Positions 32,932 through 42,758 are shown, counted from the stretch's first letter. The stretch: DNA of 43,206 bases from Methylovulum psychrotolerans (GCF_002923755.1 NZ_PGFZ01000006.1:22832-66037), one strand, 5' to 3'. Numbers and translations: made by a program. The notes: generated by a model from the sequence alone, not told the origin.

Positions 32932-34278
32932 TTAGCTGTGGTTTACCAACAGACCATTGATTTTTACCAAATCCTCCGGCGATAAGGTGCCTACCGCCTG
33001 TTTCAGCCGCAGTGTGGCCAGCAAATAATCATAACGGGCGCGGGCGTAATCGTTTTGGGCGCGGAGTTGTTCGCGTTCGGCGATGATAACATCCAAGGCG
33101 GTGCGCCGCCCCGCCCGGAACCCGGCTTGGGTGGCGGCGAGGGCGGTTTGGCTGGAGCTTACCGTTTGCCGTAAGGCCTTGACGCGGCTGATGCCGCCGA
33201 CCACGCCGAGAAAGGCGTTGCTGGCCTCCCGATGTACGGCGCGTTGCGCTTGTTTGAGATTGGCCTTGGCTTGGCTGTGCCGATGTTCGGCTTCCCTGAT
33301 TTTAGAATTGACCTGACCGCCTTGATACAACGGCACGGTCAGGCTGAGGCCGACGATGGTGTCCTCGACATCCGACGAGCCGAAACGGCCACCGCTAGTG
33401 GAAAAACTTTGGCTGCCGACGGCATCTAGGGTGGGCAAATGCCCGGATTTTTGTAGTTCAATCGCCGCCTTGGCGATTTCAACCAGTTGCTCGCTGACCC
33501 GCAGGCTTAAATTTTGCACCAAGGCTTGGTCTACCCAACGCGCTTCACTGGCAGGCTCTGGCGCAACCAGAGGGATGTCGTCGCGCAACACCGCCAGTTG
33601 CGCGTACTGTTGGCCGGTGGTTTCCTGTAAGCTTTCTTGGGCATCGCGCAACTGGTGTTCGGCATCAACGACATCGGACAGGGCGCGGTCATAGCCCGCT
33701 TGAGCCTCTTGCACATCCGCCGTCGCCAAAAAACCGACCCGTTGGCGTTGTTGGGTCTCGGCTAAGCCACGCGCCAAAGCGTCCCGTTGCGCTTGGGCGA
33801 AGCGCAGATTATCGGCGGCGGCTAACACTTCGAAATAACGTTCGGCGACCCGCAACAACACCGCGATTTCGGCGGCGGCGAATTCGGCTTCGGCTTGAGC
33901 GACGCGCTTATCGGCCTGTTGCTTGCCCACAACGCGCTCATAATGCAAAATCGGTTGGGTCAGGGTCAGGGTGTAGCCGCCGGACACGAACGTGCTGCTA
34001 CCGCTTGAACCCGTGGCGGCACCGCCAAATTGTACGCTTTGGCGATCTTGGTTAACGTTGGCGCTAAAATCGGCACTAGGCAAGAACAACGCCGCGCGGG
34101 TTTGGTCACGGTTTTCCTGCACCGCCGCCAAGGCTTCCCGCGCCCCTTCCAATTGCGGGTCTTCTTGGGCGGCTTGTCGGTAAACCGCCACTAAGTCATC
34201 GGCCAGACTAGGCGGGGCAACACCAAGGCTGAGCAGCAATGGCACAAGATAGAATAAGCGGTTATTGCGGTCTATCAT
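32932..34278 (-). CDS. TolC-family outer-membrane efflux protein
   Basis: 448 residues from ATG 34278, which overlaps the RND stop as ATGA; a longer frame from 34404 exists but its first 42 residues have no signal. Signal peptide about 1-25 (LLLSLGVAPPSLADD). Two internally similar halves with long coiled helices (YRQAAQEDPQLEGAREALAA, AERYFEVLAAADNLRFAQA; second half AKANLKQAQRAVHREASNAF). Forms the exit duct for the adjacent RND pump. Possibly secretes the peptide of this locus, but other substrates are not excluded. Confidence 0.92.
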   Translation of the reverse strand: MIDRNNRLFYLVPLLLSLGVAPPSLADDLVAVYRQAAQEDPQLEGAREALAAVQENRDQTRAALFLPSADFSANVNQDRQSVQFGGAATGSSGSSTFVSGGYTLTLTQPILHYERVVGKQQADKRVAQAEAEFAAAEIAVLLRVAERYFEVLAAADNLRFAQAQRDALARGLAETQQRQRVGFLATADVQEAQAGYDRALSDVVDAEHQLRDAQESLQETTGQQYAQLAVLRDDIPLVAPEPASEARWVDQALVQNLSLRVSEQLVEIAKAAIELQKSGHLPTLDAVGSQSFSTSGGRFGSSDVEDTIVGLSLTVPLYQGGQVNSKIREAEHRHSQAKANLKQAQRAVHREASNAFLGVVGGISRVKALRQTVSSSQTALAATQAGFRAGRRTALDVIIAEREQLRAQNDYARARYDYLLATLRLKQAVGTLSPEDLVKINGLLVNHS

Positions 34279-37200
34279 CGCGCCGCCTGTGGCTTCGGCC
34301 TTGCCCCGCCCATCGCCAGACGATACAGCAACGGCACGATGAATAGCGTCAACAGCGTTGAGAACCCCACCCCCCAAACAATGGCGGTCGCCACAGGCCG
34401 CCATAAGGTAGCGGAGCGGTCAGCCGCCAGTGCTAACGGCAATAAGCCGACCAGCGTTGTCAACGAGGTGATCAGGATAGGCAACATGCGCCGCCGCGCA
34501 GCGTAGACGGCGGCATGGACTACCCCCATACCGCCCAATAAACGGTCATGCGCGGCGGAGAACAGCAAAATCGCCGAATTGACGGCAATCCCCGCCAAGG
34601 CGACCGCGCCGTATAAGGTGTACAGGCTAATCGGTTCGCGTGACAGCAGCAAGCCCAACACCACGCCCGCAAAGGCCATCGGTACTTTCAGCAATACTAA
34701 ACAAGGCAGGCCATAGCTTTTAAACTGGGCGCCGACAATCAGGAAAATCAGGCCGATGCCCAGCACAAACTGTTGCCCTAATTGGCTTAAGCCTTTGTTC
34801 ACCGCTTCTATTTCGCCGCCGAAATTCACTTGTACCCCCGGATAACGCCCGCTAACCGCCGCCCAACGCGCCTTAATCTGCTGATTGATGGTTAAGGTGT
34901 CGGTTTGGCTTTTGTCGATGTCGGCCTGTAAGGTCACAATACGCTGGAAATCCCTATGGACAATACTGGCCGGCCCGATGCGCTGTTCGGCAACCAGCAC
35001 TTGGCTTAGCGGCACGACGCTGCCGTCGGCGCGGGTGACGGTGTGCCGCAAGAAGACGGCGATGTCGGTGGCGTTGCCGTTGTGCGCCCTGACCCGCACC
35101 CCCACGGGTTCGCTTTGGTCAGTAAAACGTGCGACGCTCTCGCCATCCGCTAACAATTGCACCGTGCGCAGCACTGCGTCGGGGTTTAGCCCCGCCCTTT
35201 GGATGGCGGCACTATCCAAATGCAGTTGTAGTTCCGGCAAGCCCGCGACATTGGCCAGTTTACTGTCATGGACGCTAGGCAAACTGCCGAGCAGCCTTTT
35301 TAATTCGGCAATGGCCGCTTCCAGTTCCTGGCCGCCCACGCCGGACAGCATCAGCTTAATGGGTTTGCCGGTATGGCTGGGCGCGTCGCCTTCCACCCAA
35401 ACGCCCACCGTGCCGGTAATGCTTTGCAAGACGGGTTTGACTAAGGGGATGAGCGCGGCGGCATCACGTTTGGCATCGGTATTGAGATTAAACCAGATGT
35501 CGCCGTATTGATGGCCATACAAGTATTTGCCGTCAATGACCACCGCCCCGCTTTCGATGGCGCTGGCCCGCAGTTCGCCCGCGTTAAACAGGCCGCCCAC
35601 GCGCCGCTCGATTTCCGTCAATTTGTCCAAGGTACGCGCGGACGGTGTGCCGTTGGGCATTTCCAAGGTCACAACAAAACCGTAATTAGGCTCTTCCGGG
35701 AAAAAATCAAAGCGCACCCAGCCCAAACCCAATGCCGCGCCCGCCAAGAGAAAAATCGCCGCCACCGCCAGTAACGCGCGTCCCGGTCTGCGCAACACCC
35801 GCAGCAACAGCAAGGTATAGTGTTTTTGCAGGCGACGGCGCAGCCGTTCCCGCCACCACGCTTCCGCCCCCAGTTTGACGGTAGCCGCCGCATGGGTCGG
35901 CAATATCCATAAGGCTTGCACTAAGCTAATCAGCAACGCGCCGCAGACGACTTGCGGCACGACTCCCATGACCGTGCCAAATATGCCGCCCACCAACATC
36001 AGCGGCATAAAACTGGCGATAGTGGTTAATGACGAGGTGGCGACGGGCAACCACACTTCGCGTAACGCCGCCACCGTCGCTGCTAGCGGCGCTAAGCCAC
36101 GGCGCAAATACTGGCCGATGGCTTCAATCACCACCACCGCATCATCGACTAACATGCCTAAGACAATCACCACCCCCAGCAATACGCTCAGGTTAAGCGA
36201 TTGTCCGCTCAGTTGCAGGGCGATAAACACCCCCGATAGGGCAAACGGCACCGCCAGCGTGGTGAGCAAGGCCAAGCGGGTGCCGAGCATCAGCCACGTC
36301 ACCGCCCACACCAACGCCATCCCCGACCAAGTATGCCCTTCCATAACCGCCAGCGCGTCGCGTATCGCATCCGAGGTGTCAATCAGCAAGAATAACTTTA
36401 CCCCCGTGGCGGCACTTAGCCGATTACGCTGGCCGATATACGCGTTAATGCTGTCGATTACGTCCAGGGTATTGGCTCCCGGCTGCTTCATCGGCATCAC
36501 CACAACGGCGGTTTGGTCGCGGAAGCGGGCGCCCAATTTGACTTTTTTGCTGGTGCGGCTGATGTCGGCCAGGTCGCCGAGTTTCACTGTGCCTTGCGCG
36601 GCGATAATCGGCAAAGCCGCCAGTTGGGCGGCGGCGTTGTCCGTACCCGTCACCCGCACCAGCCATTCCCGGCCATCCACCTCCACCATCCCGGCGGCAA
36701 GGTCGCGAAAATAAGCCCGCACCGTATCGGCCAGCGCCGTCGGATCAATGCCCAAGCCCGCCAAACGCTCAGGGTGAAAGACGACATGCAGTTCCGGGTC
36801 TTCCAAGCCTTTGGTATCCACCCGCAATACGCCGGGCAAACGCTGTAAATCCCGTTGCACTTGCCGCGCTTGGCGGCGGAAGTTATCGTCTTCACCCGGC
36901 CCGTACACCAACACTTTGAACCAATCCGGGTTAGTGCTATTGACTTCAATGACATCCGGTACGGTGTCCTTGGGCAATTCCGTTTGCGCCAAGGCTTGCA
37001 ATTCGCGGCGCACATCCAACAGGCGGCGTTCATACAGGGGGCGCTTAATATCCTGAAACACCACCGTCACCTGCCCTGCCCCGCTTTGGGCATTGCTGAA
37101 AACGTGTTCTATATCTTTGATTTTAGATCGTAACATCCGCTCAATAGGGTCAATGGCCAACCGTTCGACATCTTCGGTGGACGCACCCGGCAGCGGTATG

Positions 37201-37340
37201 CTGATTTCAATGATATTCAGATTGGCATCGGGGGCTTTTTCCTTAGGCAATTGCATATAGGCCAACACCCCCAAAATGAGTACCAGACTATAGGCCAAGT
37301 TGGCGAGGACAGAATTATCATAAAGCCGGGTCAGCCACAT
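34275..37340 (-). CDS. RND-family efflux transporter
   Basis: 1021 residues, AcrB-like inner-membrane pump: first helix about 11-30, large periplasmic loop 31-335, helices 340-540, second periplasmic loop about 560-850, last helices to the end. GMLVDDAVVVIEA (D399, D400) holds the proton-relay aspartates of helix 4. In helix 10 the segment reads GIAVNSAILLF, with Asn where AcrB-type drug pumps have Lys, a variant seen in other RND branches. Starts 3 bp after the adaptor stop and overlaps the TolC-like gene, forming a tight three-gene operon. Confidence 0.93.
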   Translation of the reverse strand: MWLTRLYDNSVLANLAYSLVLILGVLAYMQLPKEKAPDANLNIIEISIPLPGASTEDVERLAIDPIERMLRSKIKDIEHVFSNAQSGAGQVTVVFQDIKRPLYERRLLDVRRELQALAQTELPKDTVPDVIEVNSTNPDWFKVLVYGPGEDDNFRRQARQVQRDLQRLPGVLRVDTKGLEDPELHVVFHPERLAGLGIDPTALADTVRAYFRDLAAGMVEVDGREWLVRVTGTDNAAAQLAALPIIAAQGTVKLGDLADISRTSKKVKLGARFRDQTAVVVMPMKQPGANTLDVIDSINAYIGQRNRLSAATGVKLFLLIDTSDAIRDALAVMEGHTWSGMALVWAVTWLMLGTRLALLTTLAVPFALSGVFIALQLSGQSLNLSVLLGVVIVLGMLVDDAVVVIEAIGQYLRRGLAPLAATVAALREVWLPVATSSLTTIASFMPLMLVGGIFGTVMGVVPQVVCGALLISLVQALWILPTHAAATVKLGAEAWWRERLRRRLQKHYTLLLLRVLRRPGRALLAVAAIFLLAGAALGLGWVRFDFFPEEPNYGFVVTLEMPNGTPSARTLDKLTEIERRVGGLFNAGELRASAIESGAVVIDGKYLYGHQYGDIWFNLNTDAKRDAAALIPLVKPVLQSITGTVGVWVEGDAPSHTGKPIKLMLSGVGGQELEAAIAELKRLLGSLPSVHDSKLANVAGLPELQLHLDSAAIQRAGLNPDAVLRTVQLLADGESVARFTDQSEPVGVRVRAHNGNATDIAVFLRHTVTRADGSVVPLSQVLVAEQRIGPASIVHRDFQRIVTLQADIDKSQTDTLTINQQIKARWAAVSGRYPGVQVNFGGEIEAVNKGLSQLGQQFVLGIGLIFLIVGAQFKSYGLPCLVLLKVPMAFAGVVLGLLLSREPISLYTLYGAVALAGIAVNSAILLFSAAHDRLLGGMGVVHAAVYAARRRMLPILITSLTTLVGLLPLALAADRSATLWRPVATAIVWGVGFSTLLTLFIVPLLYRLAMGGARPKPQAAR

Positions 37341-37343
37341 GGG

Positions 37344-38396
37344 TTAGGGTTGCCCCTTGCTGTCGGCCTTAGGGGGAGTGTCGGTTTGCACTGTGATCGG
37401 CATCCCGTCATTCAGGCCATATTGGCCTGACACGACAATAGGCGTGCCAGGCGGCAAGGCAATCAGGGCGGGGTGGCCGGGCTGGGCATCGGGTAAGGGC
37501 TGAAAATGCGCCATCCCGGCACTGGCGGTAAATACCCCCCATTGCTCACCGCGCTTGAGCAGCGCCTCGGCGGCAAGATGCGGCGCGGGGTTGCGCCACA
37601 CTAAACGCCCTGCCGCCCCCGGCTCGGCTTTGCGGCCACTAAAATCCAAGCGCACTTCTTGGCTGCCCGTTTCTGGGCGTATAGTCGGCACAATCGTCCG
37701 TAAGCGCAATGGATAGTGCTGGCTGTTGTACTCAAACGTTAGGGTTTTGGCTTGGGTTAACGCCGCCACTTCGCGGCTGGAGACTTGCGCCGACACTTCA
37801 CAATGGCCAGTATCCAATAAGCGCAATAACGGCGTACTGCGGGTGACAAACTGGCCTATGCCTATCAGGCGGGCCGTCACCACGCCAGAAAAGGGAGCCT
37901 TGACGCTGCAATGGCCGATTTGCCGGGTGGTGGTGTCGATACGCGCGGCATTTGCCGCCAATTCGCCGCGCAATACCGACAGTTGGGCGCGTTTTTCCTG
38001 CACTTGTTCTTGCGGTACGGTTTGCTGCGCCGCCAAGGTTTCGGTTTGTTGCAACTGCCAGCCCGCCAATTCCAGCCGCGCTTGGCTGGCTTGCCGCTCC
38101 CCTTGCAAGCGTGTCCGCTCCAACTCAAAATCTTGGCAGGCTAATTGTGCCAACACCTGCCCGGCCTTAACGGCATCGCCGACCCGCACCGCCATCTCGG
38201 TAAGCTGTGCGTCGATTTGCGCGGTGATGGGTGCGTCATTGAGGCTGACGGTCATGGCCGGGGCGGCGGATTCGGGATAAACCTCCAGTTGCGCCAACGG
38301 CCTGACAGTAACGGCGATAAGACCTTCGGCCTGCACCTGCGGACACAACACCAGGCTGAGCCAAACAAGGGCAAGCCCTGCGTGAGTAATAGACAA
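37344..38396 (-). CDS. RND periplasmic adaptor (membrane-fusion protein)
   Basis: 350 residues. Signal peptide about 1-23 (LVLCPQVQAEG). Split lipoyl domain (ITAQIDAQLTEMAVRVGDAVKAGQVLA and CSVKAPFSGVVTARLIGIGQFV) around a coiled-coil hairpin (about 90-150), then beta-barrel and membrane-proximal domains. It links the RND pump to the TolC-like duct. First gene of the operon; the 328-bp spacer upstream should hold the promoter. Confidence 0.92.
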   Translation of the reverse strand: MSITHAGLALVWLSLVLCPQVQAEGLIAVTVRPLAQLEVYPESAAPAMTVSLNDAPITAQIDAQLTEMAVRVGDAVKAGQVLAQLACQDFELERTRLQGERQASQARLELAGWQLQQTETLAAQQTVPQEQVQEKRAQLSVLRGELAANAARIDTTTRQIGHCSVKAPFSGVVTARLIGIGQFVTRSTPLLRLLDTGHCEVSAQVSSREVAALTQAKTLTFEYNSQHYPLRLRTIVPTIRPETGSQEVRLDFSGRKAEPGAAGRLVWRNPAPHLAAEALLKRGEQWGVFTASAGMAHFQPLPDAQPGHPALIALPPGTPIVVSGQYGLNDGMPITVQTDTPPKADSKGQP

Positions 38397-38724
38397 TGTG
38401 CGGATTCCTGTTGGTTATCAATGCCAGCTATAAGGCTTTAGTGTGCGGATGTAAACGTTAAGAACGCACAGTTAAAGCCGGAGCGTCCGCGCCACTAGAT
38501 GTAACAAGCTTGAAAAGCTTTACTAAGGGATTTATCCGTGGCTCTTGCTAAGACGCTTAACACCCCAAAAACCTCACGCCGTATTTGCGTTAGGAATGGC
38601 TAGGGAATAATTCAGACAAACGCTAAAGGGTACGGGTCTTGGAGAGCGGGCATCTTGCCCGCGCTCCAAAAATGAGGATGCTGAAGTTATTTTATGCACG
38701 TCCCTTATCGGTTTGGGCAGATGG
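38397..38724. other. 328-bp spacer between the efflux operon start and the acylase gene end
   Basis: No gene. The side near 38397-38520 should contain the efflux operon promoter. A hairpin repeat lies at 38641-38667, shortly after the acylase stop in the minus-strand sense, where it may end that transcript. Confidence 0.6.
38641..38667. repeat. Palindromic hairpin repeat, copy 3
   Basis: Core GGAGAGCGGGCATCTT with complementary arm, one base different from the copy at 16345-16371. Here it sits about 60 bp past the acylase stop. Confidence 0.8.
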
Positions 38725-41109
38725 TCATTGGGGGCGGTTACTTAGCATCAGCGTGTGCTGCACCGTTCCGGCCAGCAAAGGCAGCGGCAAACCTTGCACC
38801 CAAAACGCTTGTTGGTCGTGGTAGTTCGCCGATAAGGGGTGGGCGGATTGGCCGCCGGGCATTTGTAAGATGCCGTCGTCAAGATGGGCGGGGGAAACCA
38901 CCAGCCGTTCACTGGCCCCAAAACCGGGGCCGTTGGCGCGGACACAACCGCCGCACCCGGCTAAGGGTTGTTCCGGCATGTTCAGCCAGTCGCCGATAAT
39001 CGGCACGGCACCGAAAATAGGGTGCAGCAAGCGGGTTTTGTTGATTTTCCCCCAGGTTAGCTCCGCCAGTTGGTGGGTTGGGGCTTGGGTCTTAAGCCGT
39101 TGCGCACTGTCTTGCAATTGCGCGATGATAAAGTCATCCCAGTTTTTATAGTGCGTCGGGTCGGGCAATAAGGCCGGGCTTTTTTGTTTGAGCAGGGCTT
39201 GCAAGGGGGTGTCGACGTAAAGCCAAGAGTAGGAGAAGTTGTTATCGGCGCTTTTGCAGGCATTCAAAAACGGTGTCAGCACGGTTTTGACCAATTGCTT
39301 ACGGAATTGCTGCAATAAGGCAAAGCCTAGGCTGTCGGTGTCCGCCCGCCCGTCCCACGCCATCAGGTAATCGCGCACCTCTTCCAGTTCCGGGTGCTGG
39401 CGGACAGTCGCCGGGCTTAACAGCCCCAAAGCCAATTGCTGGTAAAAGCCATAGAATTCCATTTCCGTGTCCCCTTGCAGATTAAACAGAGACCATTCAT
39501 TGGTCTCCTGCATTTGTCCTAGCCGTTCGCTGATGCGGTAAGCCCGATTTCCTGGGGCAAATTGGTGGCCGATGATATAGGGATAGTCTTTGCCTAGGCG
39601 GCGGTCATTGGCCGACACCAAAAAACCTTGGGCGGGGTCGGTTACGCGGGGTAAGTCTTGGGGGTTGACATAACCGTCCCAGCCGACCTTACCGTCTGCC
39701 CAAGAACGGCTCACCGAGCCGTCCATGCCGATGCGGCGGGGTATTTTGCCCATGAGCGTCCAGGCGATATGGCCTTGGTCATCCGCTAACAGCACATTCA
39801 GTTGTGGGCCGCCGATAGCGTTGACCACCGCCAGCGCGTCCGGCAGCGTGGCAGTCGGCTCCAAATCCAGCAACCCCAAGCCGAGGTTGTCCGCCTCCAA
39901 CGCCGTCCAATGGATGGCGACGGGCTTGCCCAATAAGGGTTTAACGGTGACCGGCCCCCACACCGTCATTTGCACATCAAGGTCTTTGGCGGGGGCATCT
40001 TTAATAATGATGCGCTCTTGCTTATGGCTAAAGTCTTGCCAATGGTCGCCGACTTTATATTGCCCAGGATTGGCGGGGTTGAGCTCCAAACTGACCAAAT
40101 CTAAAAAATCCCCGGTCAGATTGGTGTTGCCCCAGGCGATATGGCCGTTGCTGCCGGCCACAAACACGGGCGTGCCCGGCAACACTACGCCGACGCTATG
40201 GGTGTTGCCGTACTTAAGTTCCGCCCGATACCAAATGTTGGGTACGGACAAGTCCAAGTGCATGTCATTTGCCAAAATCGCCCGCCCGTCTGCCGTCTTT
40301 GTGCCGCTGACCGCCCAAGCATTGGAGCCACGGACAAATTCCCGCACCAAGGTCGCATCAGCCTGTGCTGGCGGTGCGGCGGGCAGCAGCAATTTCTCAA
40401 GGGCGGCGGTGGGCACAGCTTGGGCAGGCCGCCAAGACGGTTTAGGGTACAGGCTGTCGGTAAAGCGGTCGGTGTCGGGGGTCAGAAACGCCACGACCTC
40501 GGCGGGCAAGGTTTGGGTCATCACGCTTAACATGCGCTCTTCCGTTTCGGCCCACGCAGTCAGCATTTCGGACATCCCCAACGCCACCAGCAAACTGTCC
40601 GAGGCTTGCCAAGGTTCTGGGCGATAATTCAAGAGGGTGAATTCAAAAGGCAGGGCTTTAGCCTGGCCGATAAAACTGTTCACGCCTTCGGTATAGGCGG
40701 CGAGATAACGCTGATGCTCAGGCGGCAGCTTGGCTAACGCGGCTTGGGCAATGTGGGGATAACCATAAATTCTCGCGGCGGTGTCAGCACCGACCGTCAT
40801 GGCGCCAAATAACTCGGACAGCCGCCCGGCACTTTTACGGCGCAGCAAATCCATCTGGAACAGGCGGTCACGCGCGGTGATAAAGCCTAGGGCGCGTATC
40901 GCGTCCAGGCGGTTTTCGGCCTGGATGACCGGGATGGCGTAGCGGTCTGAGGTGATGGTGACGGGGGCGGATAAGGCGGCGACGCTTAGGGTACCGGCCA
41001 ATTCCGGCAGGGATTGCCGCAACAGCCACCAGCCGCCGCCCAAGCCGATAACGGCCAGTACCACGGCAACGGCCAGGGGATAAACGATAAGCCAGCGGCA
41101 CAGGCGCAT
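38725..41109 (-). CDS. Penicillin-acylase-family Ntn hydrolase (PvdQ-like role proposed)
   Basis: 794 residues. N-terminal membrane segment 8-30 as signal or anchor, so it acts in the periplasm. Alpha-chain region about 40-250; RGSNAWAVSGTKTADGR puts the catalytic nucleophile at Ser262, the first residue of the beta chain after autocleavage at G261-S262. LANDMHLDLSVPN follows as in the family. In pyoverdine synthesis PvdQ of this family removes the fatty acid from the exported precursor; NRPS-1 here begins with a fatty-acid loading module and the gene overlaps the exporter gene by 1 bp (TAATG), so a similar deacylation is likely. Acyl-homoserine-lactone or beta-lactam hydrolysis are alternatives known for the family. 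Confidence 0.9.
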   Translation of the reverse strand: MRLCRWLIVYPLAVAVVLAVIGLGGGWWLLRQSLPELAGTLSVAALSAPVTITSDRYAIPVIQAENRLDAIRALGFITARDRLFQMDLLRRKSAGRLSELFGAMTVGADTAARIYGYPHIAQAALAKLPPEHQRYLAAYTEGVNSFIGQAKALPFEFTLLNYRPEPWQASDSLLVALGMSEMLTAWAETEERMLSVMTQTLPAEVVAFLTPDTDRFTDSLYPKPSWRPAQAVPTAALEKLLLPAAPPAQADATLVREFVRGSNAWAVSGTKTADGRAILANDMHLDLSVPNIWYRAELKYGNTHSVGVVLPGTPVFVAGSNGHIAWGNTNLTGDFLDLVSLELNPANPGQYKVGDHWQDFSHKQERIIIKDAPAKDLDVQMTVWGPVTVKPLLGKPVAIHWTALEADNLGLGLLDLEPTATLPDALAVVNAIGGPQLNVLLADDQGHIAWTLMGKIPRRIGMDGSVSRSWADGKVGWDGYVNPQDLPRVTDPAQGFLVSANDRRLGKDYPYIIGHQFAPGNRAYRISERLGQMQETNEWSLFNLQGDTEMEFYGFYQQLALGLLSPATVRQHPELEEVRDYLMAWDGRADTDSLGFALLQQFRKQLVKTVLTPFLNACKSADNNFSYSWLYVDTPLQALLKQKSPALLPDPTHYKNWDDFIIAQLQDSAQRLKTQAPTHQLAELTWGKINKTRLLHPIFGAVPIIGDWLNMPEQPLAGCGGCVRANGPGFGASERLVVSPAHLDDGILQMPGGQSAHPLSANYHDQQAFWVQGLPLPLLAGTVQHTLMLSNRPQ

Positions 41110-42758
41110 TAATACTCCCCAAATTCAACCATTGGACGGGGTGTGGTGACGGGCGGATAGTCGATGGCCTTAATCTGGCCTTCTTCCAGTGTGATGCAGC
41201 GGTCGGCCAGATGGAAATAGCGGTCATCGTGGGTGATTGCCAATACGGTTTTGCCTTTGGCCTTGAGCTCCGGCAGCAGTTCGGTATAAAAAAGTTCCTT
41301 AAATTCGGGGTCTTGGTCGGCCGCCCATTCGTCAAAAATATAAAACGGGCGGTCTTCCAGATACGCCACCAGTAAGGCCAAACGTTTGCATTGACCCTGC
41401 GACAAGGCGGTGGTGGAAAACCGTCCGTTATTCAGCGTCAATTTATGCTGCAAATGCAGGCGCTCCAGATAATCCATCAGCTTATAAGTGATTTTGTCGG
41501 CATCGAAGCCGAACAACTCGTCGAACAGATAAAAATCAGCAAACACCACGGCAAACTGTTGCAAATAGGCCGCCCGGTTCGCCGCGCTGATGCGGACACC
41601 ATTATAGCGGATTTCACCCAGTTCAGGATGGTAAAGCCCCATTAACAACATCGCCAAGGTGGTCTTGCCGCTGCCGTTGCCGCCGACCAAAAACACCAGT
41701 TCACCGGGCCTAAACTCCAGATTGATGGGGCCTAAGGTAAAACGGCGGTTTTCCTTTTCCCGGTGGAAGCTGTGGGTGACTTCGTCCAAGGTCAAGGACT
41801 GGAAGGTGGCCCATTGTTTCGGCAACGGCGCATTAGGTGTGCCCAGCGGTTCAGTTTGCAGCGCTTCCCCCAATTGGGTGATTTTGTCCAGGGCAATCCG
41901 TGCCGTCACGAAAGCGGGTAAGCTATGGGTCAAGCCCGCCAGATGGCCAGTCATAAACAGCAACACCAACACATAGCCGCTGACCACCTCCGGCGCGGCC
42001 TGATGCCAAAGCCCGCCAAACAGGATCAGGCCTATCGCCAGATAATACACGAGAAAAGTGTATTTATTAGCCAGCATAAAGGTGACGTTGGCAAACAGCG
42101 TCAGCCGACGGTGGTTTTCCGCGCTGGCCGCCAAGCTTCTGGTCATAAAATCGCGGCTCCGCTCGGCGTGTAATTTCAGTTCTTTGATGCCTTCGGTCAG
42201 ATGGCGGAAACTTTGCCCCAATTTATCATATTCTTCCCGCGCTTTGACAAAAGCCCGTCCGGGGGCTTGGGTCAACAACCGGTAAGTGCCGACCGTAACG
42301 ATGATAATACCCGTCAACACCAACGCCATTTGCCAAGACAGCCACGCCAAATACGCCAGACAACCCACCACGACCGCCCCATGTATGCAAATCTCCGGCA
42401 ATAACATAAACGCTTGGGAAAGCGTGGCAATATCGGTGGTCAGGTTCGCCAATAATTTGGCCTTGCCGAGTTTTTGCAAATTTGGGTAGGGCGAGCCGAG
42501 GATTAATTGGCTGATACGGATGCGCAGCTTGTAGATGGTCGCTTCGCTCAAGCGGCTGGTCAGGCTAAAAGACAGCGTTTCGCTCAGTAAGACCAAGGCG
42601 CATAAGCCGACAAACTGCCCTAACAACGCCTCACTGGGCACCGACAAAGCTTGGTTGATGGTCGCTATTAAGGCCGCGCTGCCCAAACCGCTGGTGATGC
42701 CGATGATTAATACCCATACTATCGTCTGCCAAGAGGTGCGCCATAAATAACCGAACAT
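41109..42758 (-). CDS. Peptide-exporting ABC transporter, PvdE/SyrD family
   Basis: 549 residues, half transporter with six membrane helices in the first 300 residues and one ATPase domain. Walker A GGNGSGKTTLAML, signature ALSQGQCKRLALL, Walker B PFYIFDEWAADQDPEF (the DEWAADQDP form is typical of this exporter family) and switch His in ITHDDRYF. Members export siderophore precursors or lipopeptides to the periplasm (PvdE in pyoverdine, SyrD in syringomycin). Coupled with the acylase gene downstream (overlap of 1 bp), which supports an export-then-deacylate order. Confidence 0.93.
   Translation of the reverse strand: MFGYLWRTSWQTIVWVLIIGITSGLGSAALIATINQALSVPSEALLGQFVGLCALVLLSETLSFSLTSRLSEATIYKLRIRISQLILGSPYPNLQKLGKAKLLANLTTDIATLSQAFMLLPEICIHGAVVVGCLAYLAWLSWQMALVLTGIIIVTVGTYRLLTQAPGRAFVKAREEYDKLGQSFRHLTEGIKELKLHAERSRDFMTRSLAASAENHRRLTLFANVTFMLANKYTFLVYYLAIGLILFGGLWHQAAPEVVSGYVLVLLFMTGHLAGLTHSLPAFVTARIALDKITQLGEALQTEPLGTPNAPLPKQWATFQSLTLDEVTHSFHREKENRRFTLGPINLEFRPGELVFLVGGNGSGKTTLAMLLMGLYHPELGEIRYNGVRISAANRAAYLQQFAVVFADFYLFDELFGFDADKITYKLMDYLERLHLQHKLTLNNGRFSTTALSQGQCKRLALLVAYLEDRPFYIFDEWAADQDPEFKELFYTELLPELKAKGKTVLAITHDDRYFHLADRCITLEEGQIKAIDYPPVTTPRPMVEFGEY

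Noticed and set aside
35875-36714. 279-codon open frame on the plus strand
   Set aside because: Lies antisense inside the RND transporter gene; composition is a shadow of that gene and shows no domain.
39725-40627. 300-codon open frame on the plus strand
   Set aside because: Antisense shadow of the acylase gene, whose family motifs run through the whole region.
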